From Pandoraea capi (GTDB lineage: Bacteria > Pseudomonadota > Gammaproteobacteria > Burkholderiales > Burkholderiaceae), in contig NZ_CABPRV010000008.1 of assembly GCF_902459735.1 (NCBI RefSeq), positions 124,001-188,000 on the forward strand: 64,000 nucleotides of DNA, read 5' to 3'. The notes beneath the pieces are model-generated. The model did no database searches. It was not told where the DNA came from and saw only the letters and a list, made by a program, of their open reading frames with translations. The translations under genes and the position numbers were made by a program. Positions 7,606 through 16,430 of the stretch are shown here, piece by piece (position 1 is the first letter of the stretch; each line of letters opens with the position of its first letter).

Positions 7606-9081
7606 TCACGAAGCGTCGGCCGACAACTGTGCTGCCCCCGCCGTGCGGCGCGTGAGCAGCGTTACGACCACCAGCGTCACCACGTTGAATGCCAGTGCGA
7701 CGATGCCCACGTTGAGATCCTTGAGCGCATCGGGCAGGAACGGGAACAGCGCGGCCACCGACTTCTTCGTGAGCGATACCCACGCCACCGTCGCTTCGCC
7801 GACGATGATGCTGGCGAACGCCGCCGGGCGCGTCACGAGGTTCTTGCCGATCAGGCTGGCCAGCAGCACCGGGAACAACTGTGTGACGAGGGCATACGCC
7901 ATGAGCAGCAGCGCGACGATGGTCTGCCCGCCCCCCAGCGTGAACAGCACCGCGAGCGCCATGATCGCCGGGGCGAGCCACTTCGCCACACGCGCCACGT
8001 GAGCATCGCTCGATTGCGGGCGCATCGGGCGGTACACATTGTTCGCCAGCAGCGTGGCCGACGTCATCAGAATCATCGAACCGGGCACCAGCGCCGTGAG
8101 AATCCCGGCCGCGCCGATCACGCCGACGAACCACGGATCGAACGTCTTGAGCGACACCTTGAACAGCGCCAGATCGATGTCGCCGCCTGTGAGCCCCGGC
8201 ACGGCCAGCACCGCCGAGAAGCCCACGAACAGAATGAACAGCAGCATCAACTGATAGATCGGCAGCACGAAGGCATTACGACGCAGCACCTCCTCTCGCT
8301 TGGCCGTGTACGTGGCCATGAACATGTGCGGCCACATATAGAAGCCCAGCGTCGACAGAATCACCGTGGAGACCATCCAGACCGGGCTTTCCCCCACGTC
8401 GCGCAGCGCCAGGAAACCCGGCTTGGCCTTCTCGATGGCCGCGAACATCTCGCCCACGCCACCGTAGTAGTGATACGGCAGATAGAGACCGAGGAAGACG
8501 GCGACGAACATGACCAGGGCATCCTTCACGACAGACGTCCAGGCCGAGCCGTGCACGCCGGACAACGCCACGTACACCGCCACCACGATGGCCCCGATCA
8601 GCACGCCCTGGTTCGACGAAATCGCCGAGTAGGACGACACGCTGACGATGATGCCCAGCCCCTTGAGTTGCAACACGAGGTACGGCACGAGCGCGGCAAA
8701 CCCGACGATGGCGACGAGCACGCCCAGCACCGGGCTGTTGTACTTCGCGGCGAAGAAGTCCGGCTGTGAGATCAGACCGCGTTCCTTGGCGTAGCGCCAG
8801 ATCGGCGGCAGAAGGAAGTACGACAGGATGAACGGCAGGCTGCCATATCCGAGCAGGTAGTACGCGCCCGCCCCGTGTCCGTACGCGTAACCGCTGCCGC
8901 CGAGAAACACGAACGTCGTATAGATTTCGCCCGCCATGAGCAGAAAGACGATGGCCGCACCGAAGCCACGACCGCCAACTGCCCACTGCTCCAGACTCAT
9001 GTCCTTGCCACGACGCGCGCGAATGCCGAGGAACAGCGCCAGCGCTACGGCCAGAAAGATGAAGATCAATGCGCTATTCAT
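7606..9081 (-). CDS. Sodium:solute symporter (SSS family), second copy
   Basis: 491 residues, about 13 membrane segments, starting MNSALIFIFLAVALALFLGI. The core motif GGRGFGAAIVFLLMAGEIYTTF corresponds to the substrate and sodium site region of SSS carriers. The open frame extends much further upstream (to 9480), but the ATG at 9081 has AAGGAG eight bases before it and is the only one consistent with the family. It follows the DUF3311 gene with a two-base gap. It is distinct enough from the mctP-like protein at 4906-6399 to be a paralogue of different specificity rather than a recent duplicate. Substrate unknown. Confidence 0.87.
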   Translation of the reverse strand: MNSALIFIFLAVALALFLGIRARRGKDMSLEQWAVGGRGFGAAIVFLLMAGEIYTTFVFLGGSGYAYGHGAGAYYLLGYGSLPFILSYFLLPPIWRYAKERGLISQPDFFAAKYNSPVLGVLVAIVGFAALVPYLVLQLKGLGIIVSVSSYSAISSNQGVLIGAIVVAVYVALSGVHGSAWTSVVKDALVMFVAVFLGLYLPYHYYGGVGEMFAAIEKAKPGFLALRDVGESPVWMVSTVILSTLGFYMWPHMFMATYTAKREEVLRRNAFVLPIYQLMLLFILFVGFSAVLAVPGLTGGDIDLALFKVSLKTFDPWFVGVIGAAGILTALVPGSMILMTSATLLANNVYRPMRPQSSDAHVARVAKWLAPAIMALAVLFTLGGGQTIVALLLMAYALVTQLFPVLLASLIGKNLVTRPAAFASIIVGEATVAWVSLTKKSVAALFPFLPDALKDLNVGIVALAFNVVTLVVVTLLTRRTAGAAQLSADAS

Positions 9082-9083
9082 GC

Positions 9084-9299
9084 TCAGGCTCCTTCGCCAC
9101 CGTGATCGGCCGATGCGAGCCGCGCCTGATCGGCATAGAAAATGATGGCCATCACGACGGACGTGAGCACCAGCGCCCCGGCCAGCCATGCCAGCAGAAA
9201 GGGCATGCCGAGCACGTACGGCGTGACGCGATTGACAAAGAACGGACCTACCAGAACCGCCAATACCGGTAGGAGTGCTAAAAGATATATGGACCGCAT
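9084..9299 (-). CDS. DUF3311 small membrane protein, second copy
   Basis: 71 residues with two hydrophobic segments (IYLLALLPVLAVLVGPF and LGMPFLLAWLAGALVLTSVV) and a short polar tail. Two ATGs compete: the first, at 9305, directly abuts GGAG, so the second, at 9299, with GGAG six bases away is preferred. It precedes the symporter at 7606-9081 exactly as the other DUF3311 gene precedes mctP. Probably an accessory subunit of the carrier; function unproven. Confidence 0.8.
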   Translation of the reverse strand: MRSIYLLALLPVLAVLVGPFFVNRVTPYVLGMPFLLAWLAGALVLTSVVMAIIFYADQARLASADHGGEGA

Positions 9300-9333
9300 G
9301 AACATCTCCAGGTTGTTCCCGTTTGCTTGTCGG

Positions 9334-9371
9334 GCCGAGCGGCGGATCGCGCAAGGCGATCGCCGTTCGGC
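9334..9371. terminator. Imperfect hairpin downstream of the aldehyde dehydrogenase gene
   Basis: A stem GCCGAGCGGCG...CGCCGTTCGGC with one bulge continues into GATCGC/GCGATC around a short loop. It begins about 60 bases past the dehydrogenase stop and before the DUF3311 gene, so it may separate the two transcripts. No T-run. Confidence 0.4.
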
Positions 9372-9431
9372 TCGTCACGAATGCGGTGAAGCGTGTCCCG
9401 TACGATTCCCCGCGCCGGATCCGTCGTCGGG

Positions 9432-10865
9432 TTACGCCGGATCCATCAGGTGAGAGATGCTCTTGACGTGCGTGTAGCACTCAAGTCCCTCGGCACCACC
9501 CTCCCGGCCGTAGCCGCTGTCTTTCACGCCGCCGAACGGGGTTTCCGAGACTGCCGAGACCAGATGATTGATGGCGAGGTTGCCGACTTCGAGTTCGTCG
9601 CCCAACCGGTAAGCATTCGCTGCCGAGCGCGTGAAGGCATAGCCCGCAAGACCATACGGCACGCTGTTGGCACGTGCGATGGCGTCATCCAGGCTGTCGA
9701 CCCGCACGATGAGCGAGAGCGGACCGAACGGTTCTTCGAGCATGGCGCGGGCATCCATCGGCACGTCCGCCAGTGCGGTGAAGGGGAAGACATATCCCGG
9801 CCCGTCAGTGCGTTCACCGCCGCAGATCGTGCGCGCGCCACGGGCGAGCGCGTCGTCGACCAGCGAGTGCAGCGCCGCCAGACGACGCGGGTTCACGACC
9901 GGTCCGATATCGCTCGACGACTCCAGCGCATGCCCCGCGCGAATCGCACCGCCGTGGCGGGCGAAGGCCTCCACGAAGGCGTCGTAGACCTTGTCGTGCA
10001 CGAAGAAGCGCGTGGGCGCCACGCAGACCTGCCCTGCGTTGTTGAGCTTGCCTTTGACGCAGGCGAGCGCGGCCGTCTCAGGGTCGGCGTCGTCGCACAC
10101 GATGACCGGCGCGTGACCGCCCAACTCCAGAATGGCCGGCTTCATGTGTTTGGCCGCCAATCCCGCGAGATGCTTGCCGACGGGTGTCGAGCCGGTGAAC
10201 GTGATGCCGCGCACGACCGGGCTGGCGATCAGATGCGACGAGATCGTCGCCGGGTCGCCGAACACGAGGTTGAACACCCCGTCCGGCAGACCGGCATCCT
10301 GAAACGCCTGCGCCATGAGCACCGCGCCGGCAGGCGTCTCCTCCGCAGCCTTGAGAATGATCGAGCAGCCGGCCGCGAGCGCCCCGCCGACCTTGCGGGC
10401 GGGCGAGCTCATCGGGAAGTTCCACGGCGTAAAGGCAGCGATCACGCCCACGGGCTCACGCACGACCGTATGACGCATGCCCGGCTCGGCGGGAATCACA
10501 CGTCCGTACAGACGCTTGCCTTCGTTGGCGTCCCATGTCATCAGGTCGCAGCCGCGCAGCACTTCGGCTCGGGCCTGCGCCAGTGTCTTGCCCTGCTCCA
10601 GCGAGATCGCGAAGGCGATGTTCTCCACCCGCTCCCTGAGCAAGGCGATGGCGCGCAGCATGATCTCGGTTCGCTGCGCGGGCGACGTGCGCCGCCACAC
10701 ACGAAACCCTTTCTCGGCGGCCAACAGTGCGGCGTCGAGATCGGTCAGCGTTGCCGTGGGCACCATGCCGATCGTCGTGCCCTCCGAGGGGTTCGTTACC
10801 GGCTGGCCCGGCGCACTGCGCCACTGACCGCCGATCAGCATCTTGATGTCAGGATAGGAATACAT
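9432..10865 (-). CDS. NAD(P)-dependent aldehyde dehydrogenase, succinate-semialdehyde dehydrogenase-like
   Basis: 477 residues of the ALDH superfamily, oxidising an aldehyde to its acid in the cytoplasm. Catalytic and cofactor residues are present: Asn149 in FTPWNFP, Lys172 (SIILKAAEETP), Glu247 in ELGGHAP and the nucleophile Cys281 in NNAGQVCVAP. The sequence is closest in style to succinate- or glutarate-semialdehyde dehydrogenases, but that class is broad. It ends the operon that begins with the NtaA-type monooxygenase at 14113 (gap of 60 bp after the MFS gene), so a semialdehyde or glyoxylate-type product of that monooxygenase is a sensible substrate. No strong ribosome-binding site is seen. 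Confidence 0.87.
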   Translation of the reverse strand: MYSYPDIKMLIGGQWRSAPGQPVTNPSEGTTIGMVPTATLTDLDAALLAAEKGFRVWRRTSPAQRTEIMLRAIALLRERVENIAFAISLEQGKTLAQARAEVLRGCDLMTWDANEGKRLYGRVIPAEPGMRHTVVREPVGVIAAFTPWNFPMSSPARKVGGALAAGCSIILKAAEETPAGAVLMAQAFQDAGLPDGVFNLVFGDPATISSHLIASPVVRGITFTGSTPVGKHLAGLAAKHMKPAILELGGHAPVIVCDDADPETAALACVKGKLNNAGQVCVAPTRFFVHDKVYDAFVEAFARHGGAIRAGHALESSSDIGPVVNPRRLAALHSLVDDALARGARTICGGERTDGPGYVFPFTALADVPMDARAMLEEPFGPLSLIVRVDSLDDAIARANSVPYGLAGYAFTRSAANAYRLGDELEVGNLAINHLVSAVSETPFGGVKDSGYGREGGAEGLECYTHVKSISHLMDPA

Positions 10866-10925
10866 GTCAACGTCTCAAATAAACGGGAAGTAGAGAACGA
10901 ACGCGATCCAGCGCGCAGCCATGCG

Positions 10926-12164
10926 CTAGCGCTTGCCGCCAGCCATCCGGCGCGATGCCGGGTGCTGACGCAACCGCCACATGGCAACGCAACCGAGCGC
11001 AGGGCCAATGGCCAGCATGCCCATGCCACCTGCCCAACCGAGATGCGCGACCACGACCGGTACCAGCCGGATGCTCGCCAGCGTGAGCAGGAACCCGGCG
11101 CAGGTCTGCGCGGTGAGCAACGTGCCGACCGACGTCGGGTCCGCCAACTCCGCGACAGCGGCCGAGAACTGCGCCGAATCCGCAATCACCGAGAACCCCC
11201 ACACGAACGCCACGGCCATGACCACCGCGATCGGGGCGCCGGGCAACCAGCCGATGACGGCGGCGCATGTCGCGCTCGTGGCCATCGCGCCGATGGTGAC
11301 GAGCGTTCTGCCGACACGGTCGGCGAGCAGTCCCCCGGTCCACGCGCCGAGCGCGCCGAACGCGATCACCGCGAAGGTCAGCACTTCGGCCTTCTCGTGA
11401 AAATCCGCCACGCCATGCAAGCTCAGCGTGTATTGCAGGAACAGGCCGAGCCACGCCCACATGGCATACAGCTCCCACATGTGACCGAGATAGCCGAGAT
11501 TCGCGAGGCGCACGGCCGGGTCGCGCCACGCTTGCGTGACTTTGGCGAAGTCGACACGTGCCGCTCGCTTGATATTCGGGCCGATGCCCGCGAAACCGAT
11601 CGCCACACCGGCCGCCAGCGCCAGCATCGCCGCAACGAGATACACCCAGCGCCAGTCGAGGCTCCGCCATCCGCTAATCAGATGCGGGCTTGCGGAACCG
11701 AGCGTGAGCGCCGCCACGAGCAAGCCGATCAGCAGCCCGAGGTCTGCTTTCGCCCAGGTCGTCACGAGCCGGATGCCGACCGGATAGACGCCCGCCATGC
11801 ACACGCCGGTGAGCAGGCGCAGAGCGATCGCCAGCGGGCCGGTCGGCGGCAGCACGGCCAGCGCGCCCGTCGTGAGCGCCGCCATCAGCGCCGACGCCGC
11901 GAAGATTCTGCGCAGGTCGTAGCGATCCGGCAGCGCGAGCGTGGCCGACACCACAGTGCCGATCACGAACCCGAGCTGTACGGCGCCGGTGAGCATCGCC
12001 TCATCGCCCGACGCAATCGCCTGCGTGCGCTTGATGAGGGCGACGGCCGCCGTCGACGAAAACCAGACGCCCATCGCCGCCACCTGCGCCAGCAGTACGA
12101 TCGCCAGCGATGCGCCCTTGCCGCGTGGCGCGCGAGGGTGGCGAACGGAGCTCAGAGATTCCAT
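10926..12164 (-). CDS. MFS transporter
   Basis: 412 residues, about 12 membrane segments, with MFS-like loops (the segment PDRYDLRRIF after helix 2 stands where the family motif A lies). I placed the start at 12164, where GAGGA precedes by about ten bases, rather than 13 codons upstream. It lies 13 bp behind the flavin reductase gene and before the aldehyde dehydrogenase gene, so it probably imports the substrate of the monooxygenase system. Export cannot be excluded from sequence. Confidence 0.82.
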   Translation of the reverse strand: MESLSSVRHPRAPRGKGASLAIVLLAQVAAMGVWFSSTAAVALIKRTQAIASGDEAMLTGAVQLGFVIGTVVSATLALPDRYDLRRIFAASALMAALTTGALAVLPPTGPLAIALRLLTGVCMAGVYPVGIRLVTTWAKADLGLLIGLLVAALTLGSASPHLISGWRSLDWRWVYLVAAMLALAAGVAIGFAGIGPNIKRAARVDFAKVTQAWRDPAVRLANLGYLGHMWELYAMWAWLGLFLQYTLSLHGVADFHEKAEVLTFAVIAFGALGAWTGGLLADRVGRTLVTIGAMATSATCAAVIGWLPGAPIAVVMAVAFVWGFSVIADSAQFSAAVAELADPTSVGTLLTAQTCAGFLLTLASIRLVPVVVAHLGWAGGMGMLAIGPALGCVAMWRLRQHPASRRMAGGKR

Positions 12165-12177
12165 GAAGCGTCCGTCC

Positions 12178-12693
12178 TCAGGCCGTTGCCGGCTGTGCGG
12201 CAATGCCCACGCGGTGAAATCCGCGGGCGAAGTAAATCAGGCCATCGAGCGCACCGGCCGAGCGAGCCGCCTTCACTTCGCAGAAGAAGACCGTGTGCGT
12301 GCCGACTTCCGTGATCGATGACACTTCGCAATCGAGCACGCTGACCGCACCGCGCAGCGCCGGCGCACCGGTATGCATCGTGTCCCAATCGCCGCTGGCA
12401 AAGCGCGTCTCGATGGAGAGATCCTTCGTCGCGAACTGCATGGCGATGTCGCGTTGATCGGCGCTGAGCACGTTCACGCACAGGCGGGCGTTCTCGCGCA
12501 TCACGGCGTTGTTGCGGCTCGCCCGGTTGATGCACACGAGCAACGTGGGCGGATCGTCGGTCACGGCACACACGGCAGACGCCGTGCATCCCGCCAGACC
12601 GCCGGGGCCATCGGTAGTGATGACGTTGACGGCAGCGCCGAGACCCGCCATCGCTTCACGAAAGATCGATTTGTCCACCGTGCTCTTGTCCAT
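12178..12693 (-). CDS. Flavin reductase, FMN-binding split-barrel type (monooxygenase partner)
   Basis: 171 residues from the ATG at 12693, which has GAGGTG nine bases upstream; the open frame further upstream only shadows the monooxygenase gene. The pattern FREAMAGLGAAVNVITTDGPGGLAGCTASAVCAVTDDPP is typical of the NADH:flavin oxidoreductases that feed reduced FMN to two-component monooxygenases (HpaC, NtaB, RutF group). Its place directly after an NtaA-type oxygenase gene supports exactly this role. Soluble cytoplasmic homodimer expected. Confidence 0.88.
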   Translation of the reverse strand: MDKSTVDKSIFREAMAGLGAAVNVITTDGPGGLAGCTASAVCAVTDDPPTLLVCINRASRNNAVMRENARLCVNVLSADQRDIAMQFATKDLSIETRFASGDWDTMHTGAPALRGAVSVLDCEVSSITEVGTHTVFFCEVKAARSAGALDGLIYFARGFHRVGIAAQPATA

Positions 12694-12748
12694 GTCCTTC
12701 ACCTCGTTCGATACGTGACGGTTGCGATTGCTGAGATGCACGTCAGGC

Positions 12749-14113
12749 TCACTTCCCGACCGAACGGTATTGCGCAGCGTTGTGCGTGTGCGGCAGACGG
12801 TCGTGGCCGAAGAGCTTCTTGCGGTACGTGCCCTCGCCGTAAGACGTCTTGTACGCACCGCGCTCCTGCAACAGCGGCACCACGTGGTCGATCACGTCTT
12901 CGAAGCATTCCGGCACCACCGTACGCGACAGGTTGAAGCCGTCGATGCCCGTGGCTTCGCTCCACGTCATCATCTGATCGGCGATAGCCTGGGCAGAGCC
13001 GACCCACGGCGTCTGGCGGCTGCCCAGCACCATCTGTTCGAGCAGTTTGCGACGCGTCCACTGCGGACCGGCGGCGCGGGTCATGGCCGTCACGTTCGAC
13101 ACGATGGCCTGACTCTTGCCCGTGTCGATCGGCTCGTCGATGTCGTACTTCGCGAAGTCGATGCCAAGCGACGCGGCGGCGTGAGCCAGCGCGCCTTCCG
13201 AGCTGACATAACGACGGTACTCTTCGAATTTCTCCTTCGCCTCGGCATCGGTACGACCCACGATGGGCGTGGCGCCCATGAAGACCTTGACGTCGCTGCC
13301 GCTGCGCCCATGCTCGACGGCCTGCGCGCGGATGGCGTCGACGATCTCCTTCACGCCGTCCATCTTCTGGCCGTTCACGAAGACGCACTCGGCATGCGTG
13401 GCGGCGAACTGGCAACCGCGCGGCGACGAACCTGCCTGGTAGAGCACCGGCGTGCGTTGCGGCGACGGCGCGCTCAGATGCATGGCGTCGACCTTGTATT
13501 GCTTGCCGTGGTGATGAATCACGCGCACCTTCGACGGATCGGCGTACACGCCGCCCGCACGGTCGGCGACCACGGCGTCGTCGTCCCAACTACCTTCCCA
13601 CAGCTTGTAGACGAGCGACATGTATTCGTCGGCAAGGTCGTAGCGATCGTCGTGCGCGATCTGGCCGTCGATGCCGATGGCACGCGCGGCGCTGTCGAGA
13701 TACCCGGTGACGATGTTCCAGCCGATGCGCCCGCCGGTCAGGTGATCGAGCGTGGACATGCGACGCGCGAACAGGAACGGTTGCTCGTACGTGAGGTTCG
13801 CCGTGACGCCGAAGCCGAGATGCTCCGTGGCGGCGGCCATCGCGGGGATGAGCATCAGCGGATCGTTGACCGGCACCTGCACGGCGTTGCGCAGCGCGGC
13901 ATCGGCGTTGCCGCCATAGACGTCGTACACACCGACCACGTCCGCGAAGAACATGCCGTCGAAAAGCCCCTTCTCCAGCTTCTTCGCGTAATCGACCCAG
14001 TAGCGAAGCTCGCCGTAGCGCGTGGATTGATCGCGGGGATGCGTCCAGAGACCTTGCTGAATATGACCCACGCAGTTCATCTCGAAAGCGTTCAGTCGAA
14101 TTTCACGGGGCAT
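12749..14113 (-). CDS. FMN-dependent monooxygenase, NtaA/SnaA/DszA family (LLM class)
   Basis: 454 residues. Members use reduced FMN from a separate reductase to hydroxylate or oxidatively N- or S-dealkylate small molecules; known relatives act on nitrilotriacetate, EDTA, pristinamycin precursors and dibenzothiophene sulfone. Family marks are the N-terminal MPREIRLNAFEMNCVGHIQQGLW, the region LDHLTGGRIGWNIVTGYLDSAARA and PVLYQAGSSPRGCQFAATHAE. AAGGAG six bases upstream fixes the start. It opens the operon monooxygenase, flavin reductase, MFS, aldehyde dehydrogenase. The absence of a second hydroxylase or sulfonate carrier argues mildly for a C-N bond substrate; the actual compound is unknown. 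Confidence 0.88.
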   Translation of the reverse strand: MPREIRLNAFEMNCVGHIQQGLWTHPRDQSTRYGELRYWVDYAKKLEKGLFDGMFFADVVGVYDVYGGNADAALRNAVQVPVNDPLMLIPAMAAATEHLGFGVTANLTYEQPFLFARRMSTLDHLTGGRIGWNIVTGYLDSAARAIGIDGQIAHDDRYDLADEYMSLVYKLWEGSWDDDAVVADRAGGVYADPSKVRVIHHHGKQYKVDAMHLSAPSPQRTPVLYQAGSSPRGCQFAATHAECVFVNGQKMDGVKEIVDAIRAQAVEHGRSGSDVKVFMGATPIVGRTDAEAKEKFEEYRRYVSSEGALAHAAASLGIDFAKYDIDEPIDTGKSQAIVSNVTAMTRAAGPQWTRRKLLEQMVLGSRQTPWVGSAQAIADQMMTWSEATGIDGFNLSRTVVPECFEDVIDHVVPLLQERGAYKTSYGEGTYRKKLFGHDRLPHTHNAAQYRSVGK

Positions 14114-14174
14114 GTTGACTCCTTGTCTGCACAGATTTGAAGGCGGAATCGACTGCTGTCGAATCGTCGTTACC

Positions 14175-14190
14175 GTTTACTATAGTAGAC
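14175..14190. promoter_or_regulatory. Palindromic operator candidate before the monooxygenase operon
   Basis: A 16-bp site with a perfect 10-bp core, TACTATAGTA (14178-14187), extended by GT/AC on the outside with one mismatch pair. A related GTAG-N8-CTAC element overlaps its right half (14185-14200). It sits 62 bases upstream of the monooxygenase ATG, between it and the XRE-cupin gene, so that regulator is the obvious candidate to bind. Confidence 0.5.
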
Positions 14191-14355
14191 GTTTGACTAC
14201 AATCAAAAATGTTTCAGATGGGGGTTAACGCGTAATTCGAGGGGAGATGCGAGGCGGGGGTCAGGCGGGAGTGAGGCGGGATCGCGCGGGGAGACGCCGG
14301 TAGGCGCACGCGTGGCTTGTATAATTTCGCAACCCGAAACCCTTGGAAATACAGC

Positions 14356-14922
14356 ATGACGCCCCCGATGGTCGATCCGACGCCGGCGATTTCGCATCGC
14401 ATCCGCATCGAACGCGAGTCTCGCGGCTGGTCGCTGGGCGATCTCGCCGAGCGCTCCGGCGTGTCGAAGGCGATGATCAGCAAGATCGAGCGCGGTGCCG
14501 CGTCGCCGACCGCTGCGCTGCTGGGGCGTCTGTCCGGCGCGTTCGGCCTGCAACTGTCGATGCTGCTCTCGCTCGCCGAGCAGTCGGGAGAGCGGCTGAG
14601 TCGCGCCGACGAGCAACTCGTCTGGCAGGACCCGGAGACCGGTTATCTGCGCCGTGCGGTATCGCCGCGCAATGGCGGCATGCTGGAACTGCTGGAGGTC
14701 ACGCTGCCGCCGGGCGTCAACGTGTCGTATCCGTCGTCGGCATTCACGTTCCAGCATCAGCAGATCTGGGTGCGTCAAGGCACGCTGACCTTCGAAGAAG
14801 GTGAGTTGACGTATGAACTCAAGGAAGGCGATTGCCTGCAACTCGGGCCGCCCGCGCCCTGCACGTTCCGCAATCCGAGCAAGCAGCCTTGCGTCTATGT
14901 CGTGGCGCTGGTGCGTCGATAA
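14356..14922 (+). CDS. XRE-family regulator with C-terminal cupin domain
   Basis: 188 residues. Residues about 12-65 form a lambda-Cro-type helix-turn-helix (LGDLAERSGVSKAMISKIERGAASPT) and residues about 105-185 a small cupin barrel ending DCLQLGPPAPCTFRNPSKQPC. Such two-domain repressors sense small catabolites in the cupin pocket. The ATG at 14356 is preferred over one 13 codons upstream because GGAA stands before it and the earlier codons carry no domain. Divergent from the monooxygenase operon, which it probably controls. Confidence 0.87.
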   Translation: MTPPMVDPTPAISHRIRIERESRGWSLGDLAERSGVSKAMISKIERGAASPTAALLGRLSGAFGLQLSMLLSLAEQSGERLSRADEQLVWQDPETGYLRRAVSPRNGGMLELLEVTLPPGVNVSYPSSAFTFQHQQIWVRQGTLTFEEGELTYELKEGDCLQLGPPAPCTFRNPSKQPCVYVVALVRR

Positions 14923-15062
14923 CCCGGCAGCAAGTAATGACTGGCGTCAGCCTTGTCCGTCACGATCACCGGCGGAAATTTCGTGATAGACGTTGCTCAC
15001 GTGCAGAGGCACATTGTGTGTCCGTTTCTCTCTCGCCCAAACACTTCGCACAAGGAGTTTTC

Positions 15063-15761
15063 ATGCGCACCATCGGCCTTATCGGCGGCATGAGCTGGCA
15101 GTCCAGCGCCGAATACTACCGCATCATCAACGAAACGGTTCAGGCCCGGCTAGGCCCCTTGCGCTCTGCTGAGATGCTGATGTTCAGCGTCGATTTCGGA
15201 CCCATCGAGCGCGCGCAGCACGAGGGGCGCTGGGCCGATGCAGGGGCGCTGTTGCAACAGGCGGCAAAGCGCCTTGAAGCGGGTGGCGCGGAATGCGTCG
15301 TGCTTTGCACGAACACCATGCACAAGCTCGCCGATATGATCGAAGACGCGGTTTCCATCCCCTTGCTGCACGTCGCCGATCCGGCGGGCGAAGCCGCACG
15401 CGCGCGCGGCTTGACATGCGTGGGCCTGCTCGGGACCGCATTCACGATGGAGCAGGACTTCATCAAGTCGCGGCTGAAAGAGAGGTTCGGTCTCGACGTA
15501 CTGACTCCCGACGCCCCGGATCGCGAGGTCGTCCACCGCATCATCTATGACGAGCTTTGCGTGGGCATCGTCAAAGACACTTCGCTTGCGGCGTATCAGG
15601 ACATCATGGCGCGACTGGCCTCGCGCGGTGCGCAGGCCATCATCCTCGGTTGCACGGAAATCTCGTTGCTGGTGAAGCCGGAGGACAATGCATTGGTTCT
15701 GCTCGACACCACCGCCCTGCATGCGCAGGCGGCGGTGGCGTTTGCGCTGGGGTCACACTGA
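15063..15761 (+). CDS. Aspartate/glutamate racemase family protein
   Basis: 232 residues, cofactor-independent two-cysteine racemase fold. Both catalytic cysteines are present: Cys82 in VVLCTNTMH and Cys197 in IILGCTEIS, with the N-terminal IGLIGGMSWQSSAEYY. That start is characteristic of the YgeA/RacX-like group, some of which racemise several amino acids. AAGGAG eight bases before the ATG at 15063 sets the start; the frame is open further upstream without similarity. It follows the XRE-cupin gene by 140 bp on the same strand but need not belong to it. Confidence 0.87.
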   Translation: MRTIGLIGGMSWQSSAEYYRIINETVQARLGPLRSAEMLMFSVDFGPIERAQHEGRWADAGALLQQAAKRLEAGGAECVVLCTNTMHKLADMIEDAVSIPLLHVADPAGEAARARGLTCVGLLGTAFTMEQDFIKSRLKERFGLDVLTPDAPDREVVHRIIYDELCVGIVKDTSLAAYQDIMARLASRGAQAIILGCTEISLLVKPEDNALVLLDTTALHAQAAVAFALGSH

Positions 15762-15779
15762 TCGGCCCGGCATCGACGA

Positions 15780-15804
15780 GGTCGCGCCATCACGCGGCGC
15801 GACC
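15780..15804. terminator. Hairpin between convergent genes
   Basis: GGTCGCGCC and GGCGCGACC form perfect 9-bp arms around a 7-base loop, between the racemase stop and the 3' end of the membrane protein gene. No T-run. Confidence 0.5.
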
Positions 15805-15829
15805 GTCCCCGCCAGCCCCCCCCTCTTCC

Positions 15830-16324
15830 TTACGCGCGGCTGCGCTGCGAACGCAACCACAAGAACTGTACGATAGACCCGACGACGAAAATGCCCAGCC
15901 ACGTCGCCAGCGCCCCGCGCACGAGCGGGGATTCGGGGCCGCTGGCGAGCGGATGACTCGCGGGCAGGCGGGTGAGCGTCTCGTTGATGCCCGGCACCAG
16001 CAGTAGGAAGAAGCTGAATCCGAAGGCGAACTGCGACAGGTACGGACGCACACGTCCCAGGAAATTGAGACTCGGGATCACGACTCCGGCCAGCGTCGCG
16101 AGCAATGCCAGAATGCCCAACGCATGGCCAACGTTGAAGCCGCCGGTACTCGACAGGCCAAACGACGTCAGCACCGAAATCAGCATGCCGACCAGATAAA
16201 CCCGGCCAGACCGACTGGCACTTTCAATGGTGCGATACCGGGCGAAGCTGACGAACCCGGCGGCAAACGTGACGAGACTGATCGCGGTGTGCGCCGCGCC
16301 CAACGTGGAAATGGGATGAGGCAT
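15830..16324 (-). CDS. Uncharacterised four-helix membrane protein
   Basis: 164 residues with four hydrophobic segments: near residues 8-28, 44-62 (VYLVGMLISVLTSFGL), 68-88 and 94-112, and a last one near 138-156. The loop SFARYRTIESASRSGRVY between the first two is basic. I do not recognise a named family with certainty; it recalls small DUF2306-like heme or quinone-type membrane proteins only in outline. GGAG lies nine bases before the ATG. The TetR-type operator at 16415-16430 stands about 90 bases upstream of its start, so it is probably controlled by the TetR gene next door. Confidence 0.65.
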   Translation of the reverse strand: MPHPISTLGAAHTAISLVTFAAGFVSFARYRTIESASRSGRVYLVGMLISVLTSFGLSSTGGFNVGHALGILALLATLAGVVIPSLNFLGRVRPYLSQFAFGFSFFLLLVPGINETLTRLPASHPLASGPESPLVRGALATWLGIFVVGSIVQFLWLRSQRSRA

Positions 16325-16414
16325 GGTGGAGACTCCGTTTGAAATGGCCCCGTTACGTCATCGCCATACGTAATGGCTCGGTGAACACGAGGCGAGAACT
16401 ACCGTCAAAAAAAC

Positions 16415-16430
16415 AACCAACTAGTTGGTT
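16415..16430. promoter_or_regulatory. TetR-type operator, perfect 16-bp palindrome
   Basis: AACCAACTAGTTGGTT is a perfect palindrome upstream of the membrane protein gene and just past the tetR stop. A 22-bp relative with the same ACTAGTTGGT half lies in front of tetR itself (17184-17205), which points to that regulator. Confidence 0.72.

Noticed and set aside
9393-12314. A 973-codon open frame on the plus strand
   Set aside because: It is antisense to the aldehyde dehydrogenase and MFS genes, Arg/His/Gln-rich and without any domain; a GC-bias shadow.
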